A DNA stretch of 15,429 nucleotides from Campylobacterales bacterium. GTDB lineage: Bacteria; Campylobacterota; Campylobacteria; Campylobacterales; QNZT01. The notes under the pieces were generated by a model. That model saw nothing but the letters and a program-made list of their open reading frames with translations. It was not told where the DNA came from and did no database searches. The number at the start of each line of letters is the position of its first letter. Positions within the stretch are counted from its first letter, which is position 1. Below, piece after piece: positions 7,124 through 14,369 of the stretch. The position numbers and the translations under genes are program-made. The stretch lies in NCBI GenBank assembly GCA_027081495.1, contig JALWKJ010000237.1, positions 1 to 15,429 of the forward strand. Reading direction: 5' to 3'.

Positions 7124-7163
7124 GCAAATTTTATTTGTCAAATCTTACCCTTTCTTTGGTTTC
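7064..7163. repeat. Hairpin II: 35-bp imperfect stem inside the element
   Basis: Positions 7064-7098 and 7129-7163 are inverted copies with 31 of 35 matches and enclose a 30-nt loop (7099-7128). The outermost 16 bp (GAAACCAAAGAAAGGG-type arm) pair perfectly. The right arm directly abuts the right terminal repeat. Confidence 0.78.
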
Positions 7164-7193
7164 TATCAGTATCACTTATTGTCAGCGGTGCCC
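7164..7193 (-). repeat. Right 30-bp terminal inverted repeat
   Basis: Inverted partner of 6931-6960. Read on the minus strand in the yfdX frame, its outer bases encode G-H-R and then TGA at 7184-7182, so the repeat supplies the present stop codon of that gene. Confidence 0.85.
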
Positions 7194-8228
7194 TTTATTT
7201 TTGGTTACATCTTCTTTTGTATGTTTAAGAAGTTTAGAAAAACTCTCTTTTATATGATCGTAGAGTTTCTCAACGGCATTTTTACCCTTTATCTCTTTTT
7301 TAATCTTTTTAATCTCTTTTTTGATCGCTTTATACTCATGAGTATGCTTTTTAGCGTAACCAAGCAATGTAGCTTTTTTCAACTCGTTTTGAGCTCCGCT
7401 TAAAAGAGCCAACGCCTTTTTCTTGTTACTCTTTTCAACATGTGATGCCGCTATCACCATATCCTGTGCGATTAATAGAGGAATAGGAATCACAACACTT
7501 TCGACAACCATAGAATTAAGTCCGGTCATCAAAATGGCAAGCGCTTCTTTCGTTTTACCGCTATCTAAAGCTTTTGTCGCGTCTTTTGTCGCGATAGGAT
7601 AAACATCCATAGGAATAAATTCCGTGCTTACAACCATTTCATCTACCAAAGGCATCAACATTTTCCTCGCCGCTTGAACATCATAGTCCGCCAAAAGTTC
7701 CTGAGCGGTTTTGATTATATTTTTTATTAATTTGACATCGCCTTCAAACGCGTTTATATCTATAGCATGAGCAATAGGAACAAATTTAAGATTTGGATTT
7801 GCCTTTAACGCCTCGTCAAAAGATTTGGTCGCTTTCAATAAAGCATTTTTAGCGGTTTTGTTATCTTTATGCACTATAGCTTCTATCGCTTCCATAGTTT
7901 TGTTTAATCCGTCAAAAACCTCTTTAGGCGCTTCTTTGAAATTTTTCCGCTGCGCTTTGAGCTCTTTCGCAACGCTTAAATGTATCCTTTTAGCCTTATC
8001 CTCAAGCGCCTCTTTTTCGAAACCGCTTCTTTTTGTTTTTGTAGTAAACAAAAGTTTATCTCTCATTTGCTCATCTTTCGCTTTTGCCGCGGCTTCACCT
8101 TTAACTTTACCTTGACTAAGCGCCTTTTGCGCCTCTTGCGCTACACTATCGTGCAGCATATCCGATTGTAGCGTCGTAGCGAACAATAAAGCTGCCAATA
8201 TGGCTGAAACATTGATAATTCTTTTCAT
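7182..8228 (-). CDS. yfdX: YfdX-family periplasmic stress protein, 3' end replaced by a mobile element
   Basis: Residues 1-20 are a signal peptide, so the protein is probably periplasmic. The YfdX domain covers about 75-290 and is mainly helical. It has the paired-helix repeats typical of the family: KNALLKATKSFDEALKANP (127-145), FVPIAHAIDI (149-158), then ARKMLMPLVDEMVVSTEFIP (187-206), and LNSMVVESVVIPIPLL (237-252), followed by LLSGAQNELKKATLLGY. YfdX proteins are linked to acid or multidrug stress in enterobacteria; their molecular role is not settled. A lysine-rich tail (298-345) follows. Codon 345 (7196-7194) is the last native codon; the final G-H-R and the TGA come from the terminal repeat of the inserted element, and 36 native codons are cut off downstream. 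AAGGA upstream of the ATG fixes the start. The YfdX domain itself is intact, so the shortened protein may still work. Confidence 0.88.
   Translation of the reverse strand: MKRIINVSAILAALLFATTLQSDMLHDSVAQEAQKALSQGKVKGEAAAKAKDEQMRDKLLFTTKTKRSGFEKEALEDKAKRIHLSVAKELKAQRKNFKEAPKEVFDGLNKTMEAIEAIVHKDNKTAKNALLKATKSFDEALKANPNLKFVPIAHAIDINAFEGDVKLIKNIIKTAQELLADYDVQAARKMLMPLVDEMVVSTEFIPMDVYPIATKDATKALDSGKTKEALAILMTGLNSMVVESVVIPIPLLIAQDMVIAASHVEKSNKKKALALLSGAQNELKKATLLGYAKKHTHEYKAIKKEIKKIKKEIKGKNAVEKLYDHIKESFSKLLKHTKEDVTKNKGHR
7194..7197. repeat. Right copy of TTTA target-site duplication
   Basis: Direct repeat of 6927-6930, immediately outside the right terminal inverted repeat and inside the last native codons of the yfdX gene. 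Confidence 0.7.
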
Positions 8229-8252
8229 TTATTTATCCTTACTTGAAAATTT

Positions 8253-8280
8253 TTGAGAAAATCGATAACGATTTTCTCAA
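8253..8280 (-). promoter_or_regulatory. 12-bp perfect hairpin/inverted repeat in the yfdX leader
   Basis: TTGAGAAAATCG (8253-8264) and CGATTTTCTCAA (8269-8280) pair perfectly around a 4-nt loop. No T run follows on the minus strand, so it is a poor terminator for trkH. It starts a few bases after the expected transcription start and ends 24 bases before the yfdX ATG. It could be an operator bound by a dimeric regulator or a 5' stabilising or sensing hairpin in the mRNA. Confidence 0.55.
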
Positions 8281-8291
8281 TTTGTAAGACG

Positions 8292-8297
8292 ATTATA
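8292..8297 (-). promoter_or_regulatory. -10 element of the yfdX promoter
   Basis: Minus-strand TATAAT preceded by a T-rich stretch (CTCTTTTTTCC), the usual form of a Campylobacterota sigma-70 promoter. TTGACT at 8329-8324 is 26 bases upstream, too far for a standard -35; it overlaps a short dyad, GTCA-AC-TGAC (8325-8334), a possible regulator site. Confidence 0.5.
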
Positions 8298-8413
8298 GGA
8301 AAAAAGAGGAGATCAAGTCTGTTAGTCAACTGACAAAAAAGTAAATTCGAAGCGCTTGAGCATCTAAAAGAGATTATAACCTTTAAAAGGAGATCTACGC
8401 AATTTGCGTTTTT

Positions 8414-9868
8414 TTAATACCTTTTCCAGAAATCTTTCGAAAAAAGTATCATCACGGTGTAAAACTCGAGTCTTCCTATAATCATCGCGAAAGAGAGAAC
8501 GATTTTATCCAAAGAGCTAAAAAAATGATAATTTTCAGCGGGTCCCGTTTGTGAAAAACCCGGACCGATATTTCCGACACAAGCCACCGCGGTGCTAACC
8601 GATGTCATGGTATCGTAGCCTCTTATATGAAGATATAGGGTGACAAAAGTATTCGTTAAAATAAAAAGAAGTAAAAATCCGCTAACACTACCGAAAATCT
8701 TTCCCGTGACTCTGTTTTTATCTATATATATACCTAAAATAGCGTTGGGATGAAGGATCTGTTTAAACTGAATAAACATATTTTTAAACAAAACGATATG
8801 ACGGATCACTTTTACGCCTCCGGCGGTTGAGCCGGCGTTTCCTCCTATAAACATCGTTATAAATACGATTGCGATAGCCGCGCCGCCCCATTTCTCATAA
8901 TCGCAAGACGCAAATCCGGTCGTAGTCAAAATAGAACTTATAGTTAAAAAAGAGTGAGTAAGAGAAAAAGCGATCGTATCGTTTGAACTAAAGAAACGAT
9001 AAAAAAAGAGCATTAAACCAAGAGCCGAGAAAATGATAAAATACCATTTAACCTCTTCGCTTTTATAACCGCTTATATCCCCTTTTAACAATCTTAGATG
9101 AGCTAAAAAGTTTACGCCCGATAAAAACATAAAAATTATGCTCACCCATAAAACGAAATAGTTTTGTTCCCAAAAACCTAACGAGCTGTTTTTTGTGGAA
9201 AAACCTCCGGTAGATATGGTCGAAAATGCATGATTTACGGCATCAAAAACGCTCATCCCGCCAAACTCCAACAAAACGATATTTACAAAGGTAAAAACCA
9301 GATAAATAATCCACAGCCTCAAAGCGGTATCTTTGATTTTCGGAGTGATTTTATCAAGTTTTATGCCTGTTGATTCGGCCTTGAACATCGTCAGAGAACC
9401 GGTAGGATTTATTAGAGAAAAAAGCCCCACGCCAAGCACTATTATTCCCATACCTCCTACCCAATGCATTAAACTTCTGTGCATCAAAATCATTTTCGGA
9501 AGCGACTCTATATCCGTATAAATCGTAGCGCCGGTTGTGGTAAATCCGCTTATAGCTTCAAAAAAAGCTTCATAAATAGAAATATCGGTATATTGATATA
9601 AAGGAATAGCGCCCGCGACTCCAAGCAAAACCCAGACGAAATTGACGCTTAAAATCGCTCCTTTTATCCTCATCTGCATATCATGCTTATAAAGCAGTAT
9701 ATATATAAAAAAATTTACAAAAAAGAAAACGGCATCAAAAGATAAAAATTTTGTGATATTTTCACCGTATAACAATCCGGTAAATATCGGTATGAGAAAA
9801 AAGAGACTAAGAGCGATACCGATTATGGATACAAACTTCGATACATTTTTTAAAGTGAGTAAATCCAA
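8414..9868 (-). CDS. trkH: Potassium uptake protein TrkH
   Basis: Inner-membrane, K+-translocating subunit of the Trk system (484 residues, normal length). The four pore-loop selectivity segments are visible: GFTTTGATI (108-116), STISTGGFST (217-226), LTTTGFASCD (314-323) and ACVGNIGPGF (429-438). The gating loop of the third repeat is GGNAGSTAGGVKVIRH (342-357). The start is TTG at 9868: the trkA frame ends at 9850, so the genes overlap by 19 bp, and GAGAGGA lies seven bases before the TTG. trkA, which encodes the nucleotide-binding regulator, is immediately upstream, so the two subunits are made together. The intergenic region to the yfdX gene (8229-8413) lacks a clear minus-strand terminator. 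Confidence 0.97.
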   Translation of the reverse strand: MDLLTLKNVSKFVSIIGIALSLFFLIPIFTGLLYGENITKFLSFDAVFFFVNFFIYILLYKHDMQMRIKGAILSVNFVWVLLGVAGAIPLYQYTDISIYEAFFEAISGFTTTGATIYTDIESLPKMILMHRSLMHWVGGMGIIVLGVGLFSLINPTGSLTMFKAESTGIKLDKITPKIKDTALRLWIIYLVFTFVNIVLLEFGGMSVFDAVNHAFSTISTGGFSTKNSSLGFWEQNYFVLWVSIIFMFLSGVNFLAHLRLLKGDISGYKSEEVKWYFIIFSALGLMLFFYRFFSSNDTIAFSLTHSFLTISSILTTTGFASCDYEKWGGAAIAIVFITMFIGGNAGSTAGGVKVIRHIVLFKNMFIQFKQILHPNAILGIYIDKNRVTGKIFGSVSGFLLLFILTNTFVTLYLHIRGYDTMTSVSTAVACVGNIGPGFSQTGPAENYHFFSSLDKIVLSFAMIIGRLEFYTVMILFSKDFWKRY

Positions 9869-11175
9869 TTTTTTATCCTCTCCTCTTTTGAAGTCAAAAC
9901 AAAAACGAAAATAACATCGTTCTCATTTAGCGTAATCTTTTCTACAAAAGGATAAAGTCTGCCCTCTTTTAAGATAAAACTTTGCGCTATCGTATCAAAA
10001 GAGGGTTTTACGGTTTTTCCGATTAAAGGAGAATTTTTAAATATTTTTCTTGAAAATACGGCGGCTCTTCCGCCGCAATAGTGTTTTTCATATATGACGG
10101 AACTAGAACCCAATTTTTCCAAAATCGCATAATACGCATTGGCTTTACTACCGCGCGCCGCGACAATTCCCAGCTTATGCATAAGCTCATAATGCTCGGT
10201 ATTGTTATTGATAGCCACCGTCTTTTCCACGCCTCTCTCTTTTGCCTCAAGACATCTGATGATATTTTCTTCATCTTTTATATCCGTTGAGATAATCATA
10301 TCCGATCGCCTGATCTGTTCATCTTCAAAAACCGTATGCTCTATATAATGACTATTAATGACGCTAGCTTCGTTTTGTAAAATCTCCGACGCCCGTTTAC
10401 ACAACGCGTCGTCACTTTCGATCACTTTTAGTTGAATATCTCTTTCAATCAGTACCTTTGCTATTTCAAGTCCCAATGTGTCCGCGCCGAAAATCGCGAT
10501 TTTAGTAATCTTTTTCGGCATTTTGGTATCTACTAATTCACACTTTTTTCGTATGATATTCGAATCTCCAAAAAAGTATATCAAATCTCTCTCTTTCAAT
10601 ACTTCGTCTTTTTTAGGCAATAAAAACTCTTTTTCCCTCTCAAGACCGACGATGATACAATTTTCACACTCAAGATCGGATATTTTTTTACCCTCATAAT
10701 CGCTGCTTTGCACAAAAACGGATATAAGTTTAAAATCGGTATGCAAAAACTCTTTTACATTGTTCGCTTTTGGAAAATCTAAAAGCGCCTTGATAGAAAG
10801 AGCCGTAGCCGAAAAAGGAAAAATGGCGTCGCTGATACCGAGTTTCTGAGGAATCGTGCTCTTTGCGAAATATTCGTTTCTAAGACGAATTATTTTCTTT
10901 TTCACATCTATAGCATCGTCTGAAATCAAAGCCGATAATAAATTTGCTTCGTCGCTGTCGGTTACGCATATAAAGATATCAAAGCTTTTATTTAAAAGAG
11001 AGTTATAAGTTTCGGGATTCTCGATATCGCCGCAGATTGTCAATACATCCAAATTTTCCTGCAACGCCTGCAATACTTGATGATTTTTATCGATTACCGT
11101 TACATTGTGCTTTATACAGAGTGTTTTCGAAAGCAGATGACCTACTCTTCCGGCCCCCGCGATTATTATATCCAT
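9850..11175 (-). CDS. trkA: Trk system potassium uptake regulator TrkA
   Basis: Cytoplasmic peripheral subunit that binds nucleotides and gates TrkH. It has the full duplicated architecture in 441 residues: RCK_N domain 1 with GAGRVG (7-12) and the ribose-binding acidic residue D29 in VIDKN; TrkA_C domain 1 at about 135-215; RCK_N domain 2 with the nucleotide loop FGADTLG (229-235) and E253 in VIESD; and a TrkA_C-like domain 2 at about 360-435, ending IKNWIYSL. The start has AGAGG just upstream and gives the glycine motif at the expected position. It is 21 bp after the small membrane gene and overlaps trkH by 19 bp. The nucleotide preference (ATP/ADP or NADH) cannot be read from sequence with certainty. 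Confidence 0.96.
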   Translation of the reverse strand: MDIIIAGAGRVGHLLSKTLCIKHNVTVIDKNHQVLQALQENLDVLTICGDIENPETYNSLLNKSFDIFICVTDSDEANLLSALISDDAIDVKKKIIRLRNEYFAKSTIPQKLGISDAIFPFSATALSIKALLDFPKANNVKEFLHTDFKLISVFVQSSDYEGKKISDLECENCIIVGLEREKEFLLPKKDEVLKERDLIYFFGDSNIIRKKCELVDTKMPKKITKIAIFGADTLGLEIAKVLIERDIQLKVIESDDALCKRASEILQNEASVINSHYIEHTVFEDEQIRRSDMIISTDIKDEENIIRCLEAKERGVEKTVAINNNTEHYELMHKLGIVAARGSKANAYYAILEKLGSSSVIYEKHYCGGRAAVFSRKIFKNSPLIGKTVKPSFDTIAQSFILKEGRLYPFVEKITLNENDVIFVFVLTSKEERIKNWIYSL

Positions 11176-11196
11176 ACCTCTTCCTTGACGAAGATT

Positions 11197-11385
11197 TTAG
11201 CCTAATTTCATAAAAAGCGCGGCGCTTAAAGCAATTGAAATCGTAAAAATCAGAGTGAGCAAATTTTGAGTTTTTTGAGAAATTTTTCTCTTTGATTTGA
11301 TAAAATCCACCGCTTTGACAGCCGGCCATACGGAAAAGATCAAAAAAACCATCATAAATACGAGAGTTATGAGAATATCATGCAT
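11197..11385 (-). CDS. 62-residue two-helix membrane protein
   Basis: Starts 2 bp after the methyltransferase stop, with AGAGGA seven bases before the ATG. Residues 3-23 form one membrane helix (ILITLVFMMVFLIFSVWPA), then a basic cytoplasmic loop (KSKRKISQK), then a second helix at about 41-60. I do not recognise a family. Its position between heme d1 genes and trkA suggests translation coupled to its neighbours. It may be an accessory of the Trk system or a conserved small membrane protein of unknown role. The strong ribosome site and tight packing support that it is real. Confidence 0.7.
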   Translation of the reverse strand: MHDILITLVFMMVFLIFSVWPAVKAVDFIKSKRKISQKTQNLLTLIFTISIALSAALFMKLG

Positions 11386-11387
11386 TA

Positions 11388-12128
11388 TTAATCCTCTTTT
11401 TCAAACCAATTTAATTGCTCTCTTAGTTTTACAACCGCCCCTACGACTATTAAAGCGGGCGTGGGTAGATCTTTCGCTTTTTCGTAAATATTTTCCAAAG
11501 TACCCGTAACCGTTTTTTCATCAGGCGTTGTTCCCCGACTAATCACGGCTACCGGATAATCTTTGGGTTTTCCGATTTCTATCAATTTCGCGGCAATTTT
11601 ATCCAATCTATGAAGCCCCATCAAAAATACTATAGTATCATCCGTCTTATAGTTTTGCCAGGGAATCTGGGAATGTTCTTTATTTTTACTTTCATGTCCC
11701 GTAACTACACGAAAAGAGACCGTAACCCCTCTATGGGTAACAGGAATTCCGGCATATTCGGGCACGGCGATAGCGGATGTGATTCCGGGAATAAACTCAA
11801 AATCGATTCCCCTTTCTCTAAGAAATATCCCCTCTTCTCCGCCTCTGCCGAAAACCAGTGGATCGCCGCCTTTTAGTCTGACTACGCACTCATGCTTTAA
11901 AGCGTTTTGATACAATAGTCGGTTTATCTCTTCTTGCGGGAGAGTGTGGTGAGAATCCTCTTTTCCCACATATACAAATTTGCATCCGTTTCTTGCCTCT
12001 TTTAATATCAAAGGATTTGCGAGACGGTCATATATGATAACATCCGCCTTTTTTATAATACGAAGCGCTTTAACCGTCAAAAGGTCGATATCGCCGGGAC
12101 CGGCGCCGGTTAGATAGACTTTACCCAT
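11388..12128 (-). CDS. cobA: Uroporphyrinogen-III C-methyltransferase (CobA/NirE)
   Basis: Transfers two methyl groups from S-adenosylmethionine to uroporphyrinogen III to give precorrin-2, the branch point to siroheme and heme d1. It has single-domain SUMT architecture (246 residues) without the CysG oxidase/chelatase part. Signatures are VYLTGAGPGD (4-13), ADVIIYDRL (28-36), VRLKGGDPLVFGRGGEE (83-99), PGITSAIAVPEYAGIPVTHR and the C-terminal GTLENI with PALIVVGAVV. The start ATG overlaps the stop of nirF (TAATG), showing translational coupling. Because it is embedded with nirJ and nirF, it very likely serves heme d1 synthesis (a NirE role); a shared role in siroheme synthesis is possible. 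Confidence 0.95.
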   Translation of the reverse strand: MGKVYLTGAGPGDIDLLTVKALRIIKKADVIIYDRLANPLILKEARNGCKFVYVGKEDSHHTLPQEEINRLLYQNALKHECVVRLKGGDPLVFGRGGEEGIFLRERGIDFEFIPGITSAIAVPEYAGIPVTHRGVTVSFRVVTGHESKNKEHSQIPWQNYKTDDTIVFLMGLHRLDKIAAKLIEIGKPKDYPVAVISRGTTPDEKTVTGTLENIYEKAKDLPTPALIVVGAVVKLREQLNWFEKED

Positions 12129-13228
12129 TATCTGACCTCTTTTATCATATAAATAAAAATTCCCGACGGCTTCTTGATCCCTTTGATCTCATCGATAATT
12201 TTCCATTTTTTCGTGTCTATTACGACCAATTTATTCGCATCGTTTACCGAAACGAAAAGTTCGTCTTTAAGATTCGACCACCTAAGATGAAGTACTTTTC
12301 CGTCAAACTCGAAACTCTTTATAATATTTAGATTTTTCGTATTAACGATCTGAATAACGGGAAAATCTTTACCGGAAAATGTAACCGCCAAATAGTTTTT
12401 ATCGGGACTCAAAGATGTAAAAACAGGAAGTCCCTTTGTTTCGATACTCTTTATAAAGTTGAATTTATCGTCATATACCAACACTTTATTATCTCCCACG
12501 GCCGGTATAAATGTTTTATCCGCGCTTAGACTCCAAAAACCGAAGTGGGGAACTTTTAGTACCGGTTTATTCTCATCCGCCGTAATTTTTATCTCTTTGT
12601 AGCTCATCTTATCCAAATCGATTACGCCAAAAGCTTTTGTCAGAAAAAAACCGACGATATATGTGTCGCCTTTTATCATGGCGTCAAAAGGCATTTGACC
12701 TACTTTAAACTCTTTAAATAGCTTAAATTGAGGTTTGCCTTTTTTATAATTTTTATCTTTTAGCACCGTAACTTTATCATTGTCCATTTGGGCGAAAATC
12801 AGCAAATCTTTATAAATCTTTATACCCACATTTTTAGAATGAGTTTTTATCTTATCTATCGGTTCGAGATTCCGCGTTAAAATATCAACCGATTTATCAT
12901 CGTAATTTGCAACCGCGACAAAATTTTTCCCTATTACAAAACCGATAGCGCTTTTTGATGTTTTATACTCGTTTAAGACTTTTTGAGTTATCGGATCGAA
13001 ACGAACCACATATCCGTCTCGACTTATGAGATAACCGTCGTTTTCGTAAAACTTTATAATTCCATGATTTAAATTATGCAGATTTTTCATATGAGAGAGT
13101 AACTTACCGTTTTCTATAACGGCTACGCTACCGCTTTCTCTTTCTACAACGAAGATTTTCTCTTTTTCAACATTTTTCGCGACAGCCACGGATATCAATA
13201 CCGAAATTATCAATAATATCTTTTTCAT
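12128..13228 (-). CDS. nirF: Heme d1 biosynthesis protein NirF (beta-propeller)
   Basis: A periplasmic beta-propeller related to the d1 domain of cd1 nitrite reductase; NirF acts in a late step of heme d1 formation. Residues 1-17 are a signal peptide. NirF-like landmarks are HNLNHGIIKF (51-60), with H55 in the position of the functionally important NirF histidine, ISRDGYVVRFD (68-78), the propeller repeats IGFVIGKNFVAVANYDDKSV, VPHFGFWSLSADKTFIPAVG and the YLAVTFSGKDFPVIQIVN region, and a final blade with VSVNDANKLVVIDTKK. Length (366 residues) is normal. It starts 16 bp after nirJ and ends in TAATG shared with the methyltransferase. A generic YncE-like propeller is the alternative, but the gene context and motifs favour NirF. 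Confidence 0.88.
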   Translation of the reverse strand: MKKILLIISVLISVAVAKNVEKEKIFVVERESGSVAVIENGKLLSHMKNLHNLNHGIIKFYENDGYLISRDGYVVRFDPITQKVLNEYKTSKSAIGFVIGKNFVAVANYDDKSVDILTRNLEPIDKIKTHSKNVGIKIYKDLLIFAQMDNDKVTVLKDKNYKKGKPQFKLFKEFKVGQMPFDAMIKGDTYIVGFFLTKAFGVIDLDKMSYKEIKITADENKPVLKVPHFGFWSLSADKTFIPAVGDNKVLVYDDKFNFIKSIETKGLPVFTSLSPDKNYLAVTFSGKDFPVIQIVNTKNLNIIKSFEFDGKVLHLRWSNLKDELFVSVNDANKLVVIDTKKWKIIDEIKGIKKPSGIFIYMIKEVR

Positions 13229-13244
13229 TTACCCCTCTTTTAGC

Positions 13245-14369
13245 TTAGTGTTTTATCTCGTTTTCATCAAGATAACACGACGGATCTTCCGCCCATAAAT
13301 CATCATATATGGCATACGCCCTGCTTCTTGAACCTCCATTACAAATATCTATATATTTGCATAAAGAGCATTTTCCCTCTATGGATCTCGGTCGTTTTCG
13401 AAGTCTTTTTAAAAGATCGCTCTCTTTTTTTTGCCAAATATCGCCAAAATCGTCTTTTAAAATATTTCCGATGCTTTTTGGGAAAAAAGGATCTGGTTTT
13501 ACATTGCCCAGCGGATCGATATTTAAAAGCTTTCGTCCAGCGGAATTTCCGCCCCAAGATTTAAGTCTTTTTATCATTTCACTTTCAAGATGAGGATATT
13601 TTTCGCTAAATTTTTCCAAAAACACTACGGCGTCTTGTTCCATATTTCCCGTAACGATCTCTATATCGATATTTTTATCTCTATATTCGAACGCTTTTTC
13701 TATTATAAATTCAACGGCTCTTCTTCTTTGTTCTTTACTCAAATCCATCTTAAGATTATCAAGCCCTCTTCCGCTATAAACAAGATGAGATATATATAGT
13801 TTGGGTATATTTTCAAATTCGGCTAATTCAAAAATATACTCCAAATCCTCATAAGTCTCTTTTGTAAGCGTAAATCTGATACCCACTTTGCTTAGCTGAA
13901 AACTATTGAGAAGTTTTACCGCTTTCATAGACATTTCAAAAGATCCCTCAAGCCCTCTGAAATTATCATGTCTTTTTTGGGAACCGTCTATGCTAATACC
14001 GATATAATCAAATCTCTCAAGGATCTCTTTTGCGTTCTTTTGCCCGACATAAAGCCCGTTTGTCGATAGATAAGTTATGATTCCAAGTTCTTTGCAGATT
14101 GCCGCTATATCAAATATATCATCTCTCGTTAGAGGTTCGCCGCCGGAAAAGATTATAAACTTTATACCGTTTTCTTTCAACTTTGGAAGTGTCGAAATTA
14201 TATCCTCGTAGCTAAGAGCGTCCTTGCTTTGTAAATCGGATCTCGAATAACAGTGCATACACGAAAGATTGCATCTATTCGTAAAGTTCCAGATCGCGAT
14301 ACTTCCATCTAGCACGCGAGCTTTTTTGCCGTCCAATACGGAGTTTAACAAATTTGAAAGACGAAACAC
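13245..14369 (-). CDS. nirJ: Heme d1 biosynthesis radical SAM protein NirJ
   Basis: A radical SAM enzyme that modifies the tetrapyrrole side chains during heme d1 synthesis. The [4Fe-4S]-SAM cluster motif is C33-x3-C37-x2-C40 in TNRCNLSCMHCYS, and the SAM-binding GGEP is at 75-78. The NirJ-specific part is clear: ISHLVYSGRG (192-201), WGGNSAG (271-277), IDPLGNVKPDPFF (283-295), and a C-terminal cysteine set C334-x2-C337-x5-C343 with C365 (in AEDPSCYLD) for an auxiliary cluster. Length (374 residues) is typical. The start is GTG at 14369, sharing one base with the stop of the upstream cytochrome (TAGTG), with a strong AAAGGAG ahead of it. Its neighbours nirF and cobA complete a partial d1 pathway. 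Confidence 0.95.
   Translation of the reverse strand: MFRLSNLLNSVLDGKKARVLDGSIAIWNFTNRCNLSCMHCYSRSDLQSKDALSYEDIISTLPKLKENGIKFIIFSGGEPLTRDDIFDIAAICKELGIITYLSTNGLYVGQKNAKEILERFDYIGISIDGSQKRHDNFRGLEGSFEMSMKAVKLLNSFQLSKVGIRFTLTKETYEDLEYIFELAEFENIPKLYISHLVYSGRGLDNLKMDLSKEQRRRAVEFIIEKAFEYRDKNIDIEIVTGNMEQDAVVFLEKFSEKYPHLESEMIKRLKSWGGNSAGRKLLNIDPLGNVKPDPFFPKSIGNILKDDFGDIWQKKESDLLKRLRKRPRSIEGKCSLCKYIDICNGGSRSRAYAIYDDLWAEDPSCYLDENEIKH

Larger units (their letters stand above)
6931..7193. mobile_element. 263-bp MITE-like non-autonomous element inserted in yfdX
   Basis: The element is bounded by 30-bp terminal inverted repeats (6931-6960 and 7164-7193, 27 of 30 matching), each beginning GGGCACCGCTGA at the outer edge and flanked by direct TTTA repeats. 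It has no transposase gene; a 74-codon frame across it (6917-7141, minus) is made of the inverted repeats and has no coding character. Inside are three more inverted repeat pairs arranged as two side-by-side hairpins with complementary loops. It sits in the 3' end of a yfdX-family gene, whose frame is restored by its removal. It therefore behaves like a miniature inverted-repeat transposable element mobilised in trans by a transposase with the same ends. I cannot assign the IS family; no such transposase is in the window. Confidence 0.82.

Noticed and set aside
6917..7141. A 74-codon minus-strand open frame inside the mobile element
   Set aside because: It is built from the inverted repeats, lacks a ribosome site and has no recognisable protein character; the structure explains the sequence.
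6931..7193. Possible CRISPR array or tandem repeat
   Set aside because: All repeats are inverted pairs of different sequences, not direct repeats with spacers.
8322..8363. A 13-codon leader-like ORF upstream of yfdX (MLKRFEFTFLSVD)
   Set aside because: It has no Shine-Dalgarno sequence and lies upstream of the likelier promoter at 8297-8292; no attenuation structure follows directly.
8373..8378. A second minus-strand TATAAT upstream of yfdX
   Set aside because: It resembles an extended region GGTTATAAT but lacks the T-rich upstream pattern and is farther from the gene; it could be a secondary promoter but cannot be distinguished from chance.
8397..8416. ACGCAA-T-TTGCGT followed by a T run on the plus strand, terminator-like
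   Set aside because: It would terminate plus-strand transcription, where there is no gene, and the one-base loop would force opening of the stem; on the minus strand there is no T run.
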